DNA of 64,000 bases from Eubacterium ruminantium (GTDB lineage: Bacteria > Bacillota > Clostridia > Lachnospirales > Lachnospiraceae). Position 1 is the first letter of the stretch, and every line of letters starts with the position of its first letter. The translations under genes and the position numbers were made by a program. Location of the stretch: contig FNUU01000012.1 in the NCBI GenBank assembly GCA_900108205.1, positions 18,678 through 82,677 on the forward strand, in the 5' to 3' direction. A model generated the notes under the pieces. It saw only the letters and a list, made by a program, of their open reading frames with translations. It had not been told where the DNA came from and did no database searches. Of this stretch, positions 35,431 through 44,675 are shown one piece after another.

Positions 35431-35623
35431 ACAAAAACCTCCCCGCAATAATTTAGCACCCCTAAATGCCTTGAATTCATTTTTGTAAAACAGTCTGCGC
35501 ATCAACATCCCAATATCAGGTAATACTAACCCCTTGCAGTTCATTCTGTTTTAGAAATCTATTTATAATTATACCATAAATCCACATATTTTTTCTACCT
35601 TTATTAGTTTCTATAATACAAAT

Positions 35624-35740
35624 ATTATGAGAAGCAAAAACCGCTTCTCATAATCCTGCGGGACTAAAGTCCCTCCGGTATCTTATCAAGAAAAACAAAT
35701 ACTCACTTCGTTCGTGCTTGTTTTTCTTCGGATAAGATAT
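35624..35740 (-). repeat. Dispersed hairpin repeat, copy E (complete)
   Basis: The best copy, 117 bp. Hairpin 1 is ATTATGAGAAGC paired perfectly with GCTTCTCATAAT. Hairpin 2 is GGGACT-AA-AGTCCC. Hairpin 3 is TATCTTATC plus AAGAAAAACAA paired with TTGTTTTTCTT plus GATAAGATA. No coding capacity. Confidence 0.85.
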
Positions 35741-35809
35741 ATTATGAGAAGCAAAAACCGCTTCTCATAATCCTGCGGGACTAAAGTCCCTCCAATATCT
35801 TATAAAAAA
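35741..35809 (-). repeat. Dispersed hairpin repeat, copy F (hairpins 1 and 2, tandem to E)
   Basis: Begins immediately after copy E and repeats its first 55 bases almost exactly, then diverges after TATCTTAT. Together E and F occupy nearly half of the 430-bp gap between 35431 and 35861; the remainder shows nothing else nameable. Confidence 0.85.
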
Positions 35810-35861
35810 TTGGATATGATGATCATACTCTCCATGAATATAACCATCATATCCACATAAT

Positions 35862-38800
35862 TTAATTCATATTCCTGTCATTTTTCTTCTTAAGCAGTGT
35901 CGACATATCAAGATTACTCTGTGGTACATCTTTTTTATTCTTCTTTTCTTTTTTCTCCTTTTTAAAACTCTTATTATCTGATACAGACTCCCTGATATTC
36001 ATACCGCTCGACAAACCTGCCATAGAATCTAATTTATTCATATCGCTCAATGAACCTGCCGCAGAAACAGTCTTACTCATGTCACTGCCGGAGATAGCAC
36101 CTGCTGAATCCCGTACATATGCTTTTCCACCGGCTTCTGCAGTTTTCTTTCTTCTTGGGAAATACATAAATCCAAGCTTTCTGAGGGTAATATCTGCAGT
36201 GAAGAGAAGCAGTGCAAGAAGTATCATCAGCCAGGTAAGATCAAAGCTGTCCTTATAATGCTTCTTCATGCTCTTCCAGATATTCTCCTTCATATTAATG
36301 GAACGACCATACTTTTCAACATAATCCTTATAATTTTTATTACTGATGTCAAAGCGGTATTCCTTCGGATACTGTAATACCGCTGCAGTATTGATGGCAT
36401 TTACTACCTTTCCTTCATCCTCACGGATAACATTAAGTGCGTAGATTCCTGCATCTGATTCCGGAAGATATGCCTTATACAGTCCCGGTTCCACCATACT
36501 GAACTCCAGCTTTCCGGACACTCCCTCCGGACCGCTGTAGTCGGCCGATATCACAGTTTCATTTTTATAATCATTTGACTTATAAATGACAGCTGTCCTG
36601 CCATTTTCATTTTTCATCTCGACGCTGTCGGCCGAGCTCATATTTTCATTTATTGTATAATCTACTATTCTTTTCCACATGGCGGCATAGTCACTTTCGC
36701 CGCTGTAATTACCGGACCACGCTCCGGAAACATCCGAATTCCATGCAACAGTCTTACCCAGTCCGTACTGCCATACCGTCAGGATCGGATCATCCAGATT
36801 GCTGGTAATAACAGAGGTTGCCATATCCTTCGGAGTAGACGCAACATAGCCGAGAAGATTTGGCCAGCCTCCTGTGAAAAGCCCCCTTGTAATGGCATTT
36901 GAAGCACTGACATTAAGAACGAAGTCACCATTCTGGATATACTTATTCATGCTGAGATATATCTCTCTGGTAAATATTTTAGGAACATCGCCCGAACCAC
37001 TGGAGAAATAATATCTTCCGCCACACGCCTTTGCGAGTGAATTCAGAAGCTGAACATCCGAATACATTCCTACAGCTACCGTAGAAAGTGTGATCTTATT
37101 ATCATTTATAAGTTTTACTGCATCCTTGAAGTCCGTTGTCTCTCCCATTCCATCTGTCAAAAGAAGCATATGCTTATTAACTGCATTCACCTTGCCGGTT
37201 TCATTTGCTGCTTCAATAAGTGCAGGCTTTATGGTTGTACCGCCACCCTCATTTATTTTTTTTATCGCATTTATTATTTCATCCCTGTTTTCCGCTCTCT
37301 GAACCGGCACCGCCCATTCATAGGAATCATCAAATGTTATTACGCCGACATAGTCGGAAGGCGAAAGATTTTCCACCGCAAGTATCGCTGCATTCAGTGC
37401 CACATCCAGATATGTGGCCCCACTGCTTCCCGAAGCACGTTCCAGCATACTGCCGGAACGGTCTATAACCATAACAAGCGCAGTAGAAGGATATTCCACA
37501 AGTCCTCTCATGGACATATCCACAGGGAGCACCTTCTCAACAACGGTATCACGGTATCCGCCCAGCATAAAGCTGCTTTCACCTCCACAGCAGATAAATC
37601 CATGACCATAATCCTTAACATATTCCTCAAGATTATCCAAAAAGCCCTTTGGAACATCATTCAGGAAAACGTCATCAAATATAATGCTCTCATATGCAAG
37701 CATTGTCTTCAGACTATCCGGTGCCTTTGATGCATTTATACTCTCATAGTTAATACCTGCCGCATGAAGAGTTTTCTCAAATGCACTGTCAGTCCTTCCA
37801 TTTCCGAATACCACCAGAACCTCAGGTGCATCACTGACAGCCGTGAAAACATTAAAGCAGTCATTATCCGGATTCTCATCCCCCTCAGCCTTAATGGTTA
37901 ATCTGTAGCTGCCGCTGGTACTGCTGTCAACAGACTGTTTAAATGTAAAGCGGTTTGAGCCCTTCTTCAGATCAATATTATTCTTATAAATATTCCCCTT
38001 ATCATCCTCCAGGATTATCTCTGCAGGAGCATCGATATTGCTGACAATGGTTGTATTTATGCTGAAGATCTCTCCGACGCTGACATTATCCGGCAGAGTC
38101 GCATTTTCAATATAAGCATCATTTTTTTCTTCTTCCTCGAAGAGAATACTGAGAAGCTCCACATCACCGCCCACAAGCGCTGATGCAGTATTCATAATAT
38201 TTCCTTCTGTTTCCTTACCGTCCGTAAGTATCACTATTCTTCCGGCACTTTCAGAAGGTATCATGGACAGTGCTCTGCTGACCGCCTCTTCGATATTTGT
38301 AGCTGAGGTGTCAGCCTCCGTCATAATTCCGGCATAATTCGAATCTTTTGTAACAAACTGATCGATCACAGATTGTCTGCCAAAGACCGCTACTCCGTAC
38401 TGGTCGTCCTTTCCCATTTTGGCAGTTTCTTTTGATATATATATGCTGATCTCTTCAATATTTTCCGAGTTACTGAGAGAACCGTCCACAAGAAATATTG
38501 TTGTCTGCCTCATGGCTTTTACAGGGATAAATGGTTTAAACAAAGCTGCAATTATTAATAAAACCACCGCTGCCCTGAGTATAAAATAAAACCTTCCCCT
38601 GTATCTCATGGTCCATACATATATAGCAAGCTCCGTCAGAATAATAATAACTGCCGCTATAAGAAGAAAGCTGCTGATATTCCTTCTGACTCTTCCGCCC
38701 TTATAATTACCGGTACTTACTGTTCCTTCCGATACCGGTCTTCCGTCCGATTCCGAAAGTGGAAATCTTACTACAAATTTTTCGGAAGAACCTTCTACGG

Positions 38801-40400
38801 ATACTGTAAATACACCGGCCTCAGTGAGCCTGGAGCCAAGTAAAGCTGCATCATAATCAGCCGACGGATTTACAAGAAGTGTATCACCGGCTGTATAATC
38901 ATTTTCTATAAGAATTCCGGAATCGGAAAGATAGCTTATGGCGTTGGACATAAATATCGGAAATTCCGCATTGAGCGGGAAGTCTGACTCCCTTATATCA
39001 AAGCCAAGAACAATATATCTTACGCCTTCATTTTCACCATAATATCCTACCGAATTTCCATTATGCTCTATAAAGCTTTCCGCCCATTCAGGAACCTTTA
39101 ACTCTGCCGCTTTATTTACACCCAGAGTAAATTCACTGATTCCTGATGTAAGAGCTGTATTTCTGACATTTAACAGAACGCCCTCAAGACTGTTTTCTGT
39201 CTCTGCCTCATCTGCCGGAATTCCAAACCGGAGTATTCCCGATACATTTTTGTCCGGTGTTACAGTCTTCTTTGTTCCGGCATCGTAGATAAGTATATTA
39301 ATATCTCTTTTCGATGCGCTGCTGTCATCTGCCGAAAGCAAAAGATTATGCTTTGTAATAGCAAGAAATGCTTTCTCTATATAAATATTTCCCTGCCCGA
39401 TCAGCATGCCTGATATTTCAGTTTTTTTATCTTTAATTGCATACGCCTTGTTGTCCTTCTCAAGGCTGTCTGCTCCGCCGCCCGCAAAGCTGATTCCAGA
39501 AAGCTCTGCCCGAACACTGTTACCTTTCCAGTTTACATCCTTAAACATTGCAGTAGCTGAAAGGCCTGCGTCACATTTAAGATTGCTGATTCCAAGAACT
39601 GCGCCATCTTCATCCAGAAGAGTCACTTCAAAAGAAGCCGTTGAATCACTGTAATTATTTACTACTGCAGCAAGATTATATAAAGGCTCTTCAACTGTGC
39701 CGGCTGAAGAAGCAGAAAATGTCAGCTTACCTAAGGCCACATTACTTGAACCGCCTCCATATACACGGATCTCTGCATCCAGCTTATCCTTAAATTCTCC
39801 CGCGCCGAGAGCACCACTGCCATCAGTAAATACTATAACATGCAGAAGCTCATCTCCTCCGCTTTGCTGCATGGTTCTTACTATCTCAAAGGCATCCTCC
39901 AGATTTCCGGCTTCGTCGGTAGCCTCTATATCTCTCAGTACCTTTATAACCCTGGAATGGTCCTTTGAATTTGAAATCCTTATATCGGTGGAACCTCCTG
40001 TAGAAATAACCGTAAATGAAGCGTCCCGCGAGTCTTCCACAAGATTAACGGCATCCTCTACTGCCTTTTCCAGTCTTGTTTCTTTACCATCCTTATGAAG
40101 CATGCCGGCACTGTTATCCAAAAGTATCAGTACGTTCCCGTCATGCACACTGCCCGACCTTATGAAAGGAGCCGTCATGGCAAATATCAGAAGCAGAACT
40201 GCCAGTATCTGAAGAAGGAGAAGTATATCCTTAACAAAATTAGATTTCTTTGTTCTGCTGGAGGTCTTTTCAAAAAGCTGTTTCCAGAGCAGATTCGAAG
40301 AAATCCTGGTATCCCTGCCCCTCGGTCGAAGGAAGTATAAAATTATAATAAATGGCACAAGAACAAGAAGTCCAAGTGGAAGAAGTGTACTAAATGTCAT
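35862..40400 (-). CDS. 1512-residue membrane protein with three vWA domains and a GATase1-like domain
   Basis: Residues 1-80 are a BatA-type N-terminus with two membrane helices. A first vWA domain follows (88-225), with DNSAG at 95-99 in place of DxSxS. Beta-rich sequence runs to about 570. Two more helices (578-597, 604-625) precede a second vWA domain (633-760) with DGSLS at 639. A Ig-like stretch and a GATase1-like region (859-960, FICCGGESSFMLGGY) follow, then a third vWA domain (974-1150) with DRSGS at 980. A last helix (1389-1405) precedes a charged tail. It reads like two Bat/YfbK-type membrane proteins fused. It overlaps the DUF58 gene by 11 bp and is last in the seven-gene run. Function unknown; envelope-linked by context. 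Confidence 0.88.
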   Translation of the reverse strand: MTFSTLLPLGLLVLVPFIIILYFLRPRGRDTRISSNLLWKQLFEKTSSRTKKSNFVKDILLLLQILAVLLLIFAMTAPFIRSGSVHDGNVLILLDNSAGMLHKDGKETRLEKAVEDAVNLVEDSRDASFTVISTGGSTDIRISNSKDHSRVIKVLRDIEATDEAGNLEDAFEIVRTMQQSGGDELLHVIVFTDGSGALGAGEFKDKLDAEIRVYGGGSSNVALGKLTFSASSAGTVEEPLYNLAAVVNNYSDSTASFEVTLLDEDGAVLGISNLKCDAGLSATAMFKDVNWKGNSVRAELSGISFAGGGADSLEKDNKAYAIKDKKTEISGMLIGQGNIYIEKAFLAITKHNLLLSADDSSASKRDINILIYDAGTKKTVTPDKNVSGILRFGIPADEAETENSLEGVLLNVRNTALTSGISEFTLGVNKAAELKVPEWAESFIEHNGNSVGYYGENEGVRYIVLGFDIRESDFPLNAEFPIFMSNAISYLSDSGILIENDYTAGDTLLVNPSADYDAALLGSRLTEAGVFTVSVEGSSEKFVVRFPLSESDGRPVSEGTVSTGNYKGGRVRRNISSFLLIAAVIIILTELAIYVWTMRYRGRFYFILRAAVVLLIIAALFKPFIPVKAMRQTTIFLVDGSLSNSENIEEISIYISKETAKMGKDDQYGVAVFGRQSVIDQFVTKDSNYAGIMTEADTSATNIEEAVSRALSMIPSESAGRIVILTDGKETEGNIMNTASALVGGDVELLSILFEEEEKNDAYIENATLPDNVSVGEIFSINTTIVSNIDAPAEIILEDDKGNIYKNNIDLKKGSNRFTFKQSVDSSTSGSYRLTIKAEGDENPDNDCFNVFTAVSDAPEVLVVFGNGRTDSAFEKTLHAAGINYESINASKAPDSLKTMLAYESIIFDDVFLNDVPKGFLDNLEEYVKDYGHGFICCGGESSFMLGGYRDTVVEKVLPVDMSMRGLVEYPSTALVMVIDRSGSMLERASGSSGATYLDVALNAAILAVENLSPSDYVGVITFDDSYEWAVPVQRAENRDEIINAIKKINEGGGTTIKPALIEAANETGKVNAVNKHMLLLTDGMGETTDFKDAVKLINDNKITLSTVAVGMYSDVQLLNSLAKACGGRYYFSSGSGDVPKIFTREIYLSMNKYIQNGDFVLNVSASNAITRGLFTGGWPNLLGYVASTPKDMATSVITSNLDDPILTVWQYGLGKTVAWNSDVSGAWSGNYSGESDYAAMWKRIVDYTINENMSSADSVEMKNENGRTAVIYKSNDYKNETVISADYSGPEGVSGKLEFSMVEPGLYKAYLPESDAGIYALNVIREDEGKVVNAINTAAVLQYPKEYRFDISNKNYKDYVEKYGRSINMKENIWKSMKKHYKDSFDLTWLMILLALLLFTADITLRKLGFMYFPRRKKTAEAGGKAYVRDSAGAISGSDMSKTVSAAGSLSDMNKLDSMAGLSSGMNIRESVSDNKSFKKEKKEKKNKKDVPQSNLDMSTLLKKKNDRNMN

Positions 40401-41277
40401 AGATTTCTCTCAGGTCCTCAAATATTATTCTTTCAAATTTTTTATCTGTAAACGCCTTTGCATAAACCGCTCTGTATCTTCTTGCAGTCTTCTCAAGGCT
40501 GTCTGTAAATGCCTTAAAGGTCTTCTTATATTCATCAACCGTTCTGTTATCCATGGTAACTCTGACTCTGCTTTTTTCATTTTCCATATCAATAAGATTA
40601 TGAGTTCCAAGGAATTCCGGATACGCCTCGGTTTTATCCAGCACGTGGATCAGCACGATATTCTGTCTGCAGTAGGCCAGATATTTAAATATCTTCTCAA
40701 GATTATCCTGCCTGTTCTCGTCAATAACAAGCCCCTCATCCATAAGGTCGGAAATAATAATTGTAAGACCGCTGCCGTGTCTCTGCATCCTTCTCACTGC
40801 CGGCCATATTGAGGTATTTCCTGAAAACCGCAGATTCTCCAGAAATGCTCTTCCCCTTTTAAACGCCTTCACACCTCCGCTGAGGCTGACAGGCTTGTCC
40901 ATATTTTTCATGTCATACAAATAAACATGGTCATTTCCGGAAAGACCTATGTAGGAAAGGGCTGCTGCCAGTTCCTCTGCAAGTTCATTCTTCATAGGCT
41001 CTCCATAAAACATGGATGCACTTGTATCTATAAGAATACTGATACTGCTTTCTCTTTCTTCAACATATTCCTTGACGAAGAGTCGCTCCGTCCGACCGTA
41101 CGCATTCCAGTCGATCCGGCGGATATCATCCCCCTGCATGTATTCACGGAAATCCGAAAATTCTGCTGAAGAACCCTTTGCAAGAGACTTTCTTGCCCCC
41201 TGCATTACGCTTGTGCTCTTCTTTGAAACCGCAAGTCTCAGTCTGCTGATCTTTTCAAAATAGTTTCTGTCTATCAT
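40390..41277 (-). CDS. DUF58 domain protein
   Basis: 295 residues. The diagnostic DUF58 stretch is EFSDFREYMQGDDIRRIDWN followed by AYGRTERLFVKEY (split here only for reading). A degenerate vWA-like core has ILIDTSASM and IIISDLMDEG. DUF58 proteins commonly accompany MoxR ATPases and Bat-type vWA membrane proteins. No membrane helix is visible, although many homologues have two. AGGATGAG precedes the ATG. Its stop overlaps the start of the 1512-residue gene. It probably couples the MoxR ATPase to the membrane vWA protein. Confidence 0.9.
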   Translation of the reverse strand: MIDRNYFEKISRLRLAVSKKSTSVMQGARKSLAKGSSAEFSDFREYMQGDDIRRIDWNAYGRTERLFVKEYVEERESSISILIDTSASMFYGEPMKNELAEELAAALSYIGLSGNDHVYLYDMKNMDKPVSLSGGVKAFKRGRAFLENLRFSGNTSIWPAVRRMQRHGSGLTIIISDLMDEGLVIDENRQDNLEKIFKYLAYCRQNIVLIHVLDKTEAYPEFLGTHNLIDMENEKSRVRVTMDNRTVDEYKKTFKAFTDSLEKTARRYRAVYAKAFTDKKFERIIFEDLREIYDI

Positions 41278-41426
41278 ATTATGATCTCATCCTGTTAATA
41301 AAACATACCAATAACTGTTTATAAATCAAAATACCTGACTGATTCTTTATCACAACATCTGCCCGGCTAAAAACAAGCTGACAATAACACAGCCTCTGTG
41401 CTTGTATATATTAATCGCCCATATCA

Positions 41427-42362
41427 TTATTTATTATGCAAAATGTCCCTGATCACATCATCCTCTGTTATACCTTCTGATACTGCATCAAAACTGAGTA
41501 TCAGTCTGTGTCTCAGAGCCGGATACGCCACATACTCAACATCCTCAAAGGAAACATTGAATCTCTGCTCTAAAAAGGCTCTGGCTCTCGCGCCTCTGAT
41601 CACCGCCTGGGCCGCTCTCGGGCTTACGCCTTCTCTTATATATTTATTCTCCGCATGGGTAGCCATAATGATATCCATGATCCTGTCCATAACAGCATCC
41701 GCTATCGGTATGGATGCCGCTGCTTCTCTAATTTCCAAGAGCTCCGCACCTGAAATGACATTTTCTGCCTGCGCAGCTTCCCGGCTTTCCGTAAGATTCA
41801 CTATCTGCAGCAACTCCTCCTTACTTGGAAATGGCACCAGTACCTTGAACATAAATCTGTCCAGCTGTGCCTCCGGCAGCGGATAGGTACCCTCTGTTTC
41901 TATAGGGTTTTCCGTAGCCATTACAAAAAATGGTTCTGCTATCCTATAGCTGGTATTACCCACGGTAACCGTATGCTCCTGCATGGCTTCAAGAAGAGCC
42001 GACTGAGTTTTCGGAGTGGCACGGTTTATTTCGTCCGCAAGGATAAGATTTGCAAAAATAGGACCCGGTTCAAATCTGAAGGAATTACCATTTTCACTGT
42101 GCTCTATGATATTTGTACCGGTTATGTCGCCCGGCATAAGATCCGGTGTAAACTGTATCCTTTTAAAGGGCAGGCCCACGGCCTTACTTATCGTATTAAC
42201 AAGTCTGGTTTTTCCAAGTCCGGGCATACCTTCAAGAAGAACATTTCCTCCGGTGATAAGTGCAAGAAGGGATAATCTCACCGTATCCTTCTGCCCTATG
42301 ATTTCCTTTGCTATCTCATTTTCACACATACTTATCTTCTGCTGCAATGCATTAAAATCCAT
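41427..42362 (-). CDS. MoxR-family AAA+ ATPase
   Basis: 311 residues from the ATG at 42362, directly after the stop of the Gln-rich gene and with GGAGG nine bases upstream. Walker A is GMPGLGKT (residues 45-52), Walker B ILADEINRA, with sensor motif FFVMATENPIETEGTYPLPEAQ split over the usual MoxR signature. The C-terminal lid carries RGARARAFLE. MoxR ATPases act as chaperones that remodel or load cofactors onto vWA-containing partners. Here the partners would be the DUF58 and three-vWA proteins next to it. 149 bp without obvious features separates it from the DUF58 gene. Confidence 0.93.
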   Translation of the reverse strand: MDFNALQQKISMCENEIAKEIIGQKDTVRLSLLALITGGNVLLEGMPGLGKTRLVNTISKAVGLPFKRIQFTPDLMPGDITGTNIIEHSENGNSFRFEPGPIFANLILADEINRATPKTQSALLEAMQEHTVTVGNTSYRIAEPFFVMATENPIETEGTYPLPEAQLDRFMFKVLVPFPSKEELLQIVNLTESREAAQAENVISGAELLEIREAAASIPIADAVMDRIMDIIMATHAENKYIREGVSPRAAQAVIRGARARAFLEQRFNVSFEDVEYVAYPALRHRLILSFDAVSEGITEDDVIRDILHNK

Positions 42363-42363
42363 T

Positions 42364-43815
42364 TTAATCCTCCACAAGATTTCCAAAATAATCTTTTATT
42401 ATATCTTCCATACCTTCAGGATATTTACCGCTGTCAATTCCTTCGTAGGCATTCTGCTCATACTTTTCTATAACTTCGTCATAGGATACATGATTACCTG
42501 TCCATGCAGGTCCATTCTTGGTAGAGCCATATTCCGAGCCGCCCTGGCCCTGGCCGTTTCCTTCAACAGAAGACTCTTCGCCTTCCGGTATGCTGACATA
42601 ATCATGCGAAACATTACTGCTTCCTTCACCTCTGCCGGCTGAGCCGCCCTGGCCCTGTTCCTGACCTTGACCCTGGCCTTGCTGGCCGCCCTGACCCTGG
42701 CCATTCTGGCCTCCCTGACCGTTCTGGCCTTCCTGACCGTTCTGACCTTCCTGACCATTCTGGCCTTCCTGACCGTTCTGACCTTCCTGTCCGTTCTGAC
42801 CCTGCTGACCGTGCTGACCCTCCTGACCGTTCTGGCCCTCCTGGCCGTTCTGGCCCTGCTGGCTGTTCTGACCCTCCTGGCCATTCTGGCCCTCCTGACC
42901 GTTCTGGCCCTGCTGGCCGTTCTGGCCCTGCTGGCCGTTCTGACCCTGCTGTCCGTTCTGACCCTGCTGGTTCTGCTGCTCCTGCTCTTTCTCGGCAGCC
43001 TTTTCTGCAGCTTCCTTCATTCTCTCGGCACTTTCCGGGTCATCGTCTATTTTCTGTTTGGCATTCGCCATATCATTCAATTTATTCTTGATATCATTAT
43101 ATTTAAACTGAAGCTTATCTCTTCCTGTATCCACCTGAGACATATCATCTGCATTTTCCAGCTCATCCTTTGAAGCTTCAAGACTCTCTATCATATCATC
43201 AAGCTTCTCTCTTTCTTCCTTAGAGAGGCTGTCCTTAAGATCTTCCTTGGTCTTCTCAAGTTCCTCTATCATCTCTTCAACATCTTCTATTGTTTTTTCA
43301 GCTTCCTTATGGGCAATATGAATCCTTTTTGCCTCAGTTTTCGTCTTTGAAGGAAGGAATACTGCAACCAGAACAGAAACGAAGAGCAGCGAAAATATTA
43401 CCATAAGCCGAGGTCTTGGAAGAAGCTTAACCTTAAGGTCCTTTTCTTTTCCCTTCACTCTCCTTACGGCATCGCTCCTTTGAAGAACATATATCTCTTC
43501 GTCCTTATCAACCGACTCAAAAGCTGTTACCATTCTTTCCTTGAAGCCAAAGCTGTCAATATCAAGAGCAGCCTTTCTGTCATTTACCTTCTTTGTGATT
43601 CCTATGATAAGCCCGGTAACAAGTCCGGCACTCATAAGACATATGGCTATAGGAAGCGCATAGTAAAATGGTGTCATAAAACTTATGATAAGAATCAAAA
43701 GTGCCGCAACAAAACCTGCGGAAAGTCCGGTGACCATCCACTTCAGCAATATTGCGGCATTCATTTTTCCTTTATGTTTTTTTACCAGACCTTTAATATA
43801 TTCCTTATCTTCCAT
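42364..43815 (-). CDS. Membrane protein with coiled coil and Gln/Gly/Asn hexapeptide repeat
   Basis: 483 residues. Membrane segments lie near 28-48, 50-73 and 136-154. A coiled coil follows (165-275, rich in Glu and Lys). Residues 281-390 are a tandem array of GQNGQQ/GQNGQE hexapeptides, ending in GQGQGG-type variants. The C-terminal 90 residues resume a folded-looking sequence. The N-terminal layout resembles DUF4175-type proteins found beside MoxR and DUF58 genes. AAGGAGG precedes the ATG. It follows the permease by 14 bp and precedes MoxR by one base, so it is firmly in the operon. Repeat function is unknown. Confidence 0.82.
   Translation of the reverse strand: MEDKEYIKGLVKKHKGKMNAAILLKWMVTGLSAGFVAALLILIISFMTPFYYALPIAICLMSAGLVTGLIIGITKKVNDRKAALDIDSFGFKERMVTAFESVDKDEEIYVLQRSDAVRRVKGKEKDLKVKLLPRPRLMVIFSLLFVSVLVAVFLPSKTKTEAKRIHIAHKEAEKTIEDVEEMIEELEKTKEDLKDSLSKEEREKLDDMIESLEASKDELENADDMSQVDTGRDKLQFKYNDIKNKLNDMANAKQKIDDDPESAERMKEAAEKAAEKEQEQQNQQGQNGQQGQNGQQGQNGQQGQNGQEGQNGQEGQNSQQGQNGQEGQNGQEGQHGQQGQNGQEGQNGQEGQNGQEGQNGQEGQNGQGGQNGQGQGGQQGQGQGQEQGQGGSAGRGEGSSNVSHDYVSIPEGEESSVEGNGQGQGGSEYGSTKNGPAWTGNHVSYDEVIEKYEQNAYEGIDSGKYPEGMEDIIKDYFGNLVED
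42646..42975 (-). repeat. 18-bp tandem repeat coding a Gln/Gly/Asn tract
   Basis: About eighteen units of 18 bp encode GQNGQQ or GQNGQE with few changes (one His, one Ser). The array is in frame, and unit gain or loss would keep the frame. The opposite strand is open and Leu-rich only because of the repeat. Confidence 0.88.
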
Positions 43816-43829
43816 CTGTTTATTCCTCC

Positions 43830-44675
43830 TTATTTCTTATTTCTAAGGGGATCGATCTTCCTTGATGCAAAAATGATGAACAGCATCGTTAGTAATATCA
43901 TTGCAAACGAAGATACTATTATCAGCCCATAGCCCTTATCCAGTTCAGAAAGGCCTCCCAAAAATTTCATATTCAAAATATACTGCTTATCACAGGCAAC
44001 CATAAAGAGACCCTCAAAGTAAACCATTGGATTCAGAAGAAGAAATGCACTGCTGACTATCATCCTGTCAAATGCTACAACCTCTAAAAGTGCCACGAGT
44101 ACAGTTCCAAATGTAATAACAAAAATAAGTACAAATGAGAAAATGATCGCTGTCATGGATCTTCTGCATATAGCTGATGCATAGATTCCGAGACTGGCAA
44201 TGAAAAATGAATAAACTACCATCATTCCTATAAATAGGAAAAGCATGCTCCAGCTGATACTTCCGCTGACAAATGAAACCGCCATAAGAGGAATGCTTGC
44301 GATGACAAACATAATAACTCTTACAACAACGGAAAACAGCTTGCCCCAGACTATGAAAACCGGCTTAGTTGCAGTAGTTAACATAATATCAAAGGTTTGT
44401 CTTTCCTTTTCTCCGGATATGGAAGCTCCTGTCATTACCGGTATAACAAATGATACTATTATCAGCTGCACCAGACTTACTGCCGGAAAAAGGCTGCTGA
44501 AGGTGGTATAATCAGAAGTCTTAAGATTTCCGCCCTTTGCAAGAATATCTATGGATATTACAAAGGTTATCATTACTATCAGCTCATATATGAAAAGCTC
44601 AATAAAGAATCTTTTTCCTCTGGCTGTAATTTTTATATCCTTTTTAGTGATCGGATTTATCTGCATTCTCTTCAT
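43830..44675 (-). CDS. ABC-2 type transporter permease
   Basis: 281 residues with about six membrane helices. The ISGEKERQTFDIMLTT segment is typical of ABC-2 permeases linked to GldF-like exporters. The start lies 32 bp inside the preceding ATPase gene, with AGGAGA upstream, so translation is coupled. It would form the membrane part of an exporter whose cargo is unknown. Homologues in Bacteroidetes serve gliding or secretion, but no such genes are here. Confidence 0.88.
   Translation of the reverse strand: MKRMQINPITKKDIKITARGKRFFIELFIYELIVMITFVISIDILAKGGNLKTSDYTTFSSLFPAVSLVQLIIVSFVIPVMTGASISGEKERQTFDIMLTTATKPVFIVWGKLFSVVVRVIMFVIASIPLMAVSFVSGSISWSMLFLFIGMMVVYSFFIASLGIYASAICRRSMTAIIFSFVLIFVITFGTVLVALLEVVAFDRMIVSSAFLLLNPMVYFEGLFMVACDKQYILNMKFLGGLSELDKGYGLIIVSSFAMILLTMLFIIFASRKIDPLRNKK

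Noticed and set aside
42667..43173. Leu-rich plus-strand frame opposite the Gln-rich repeat
   Set aside because: It mirrors the 18-bp repeat, has no ribosome binding site and lies antisense to an operon gene.
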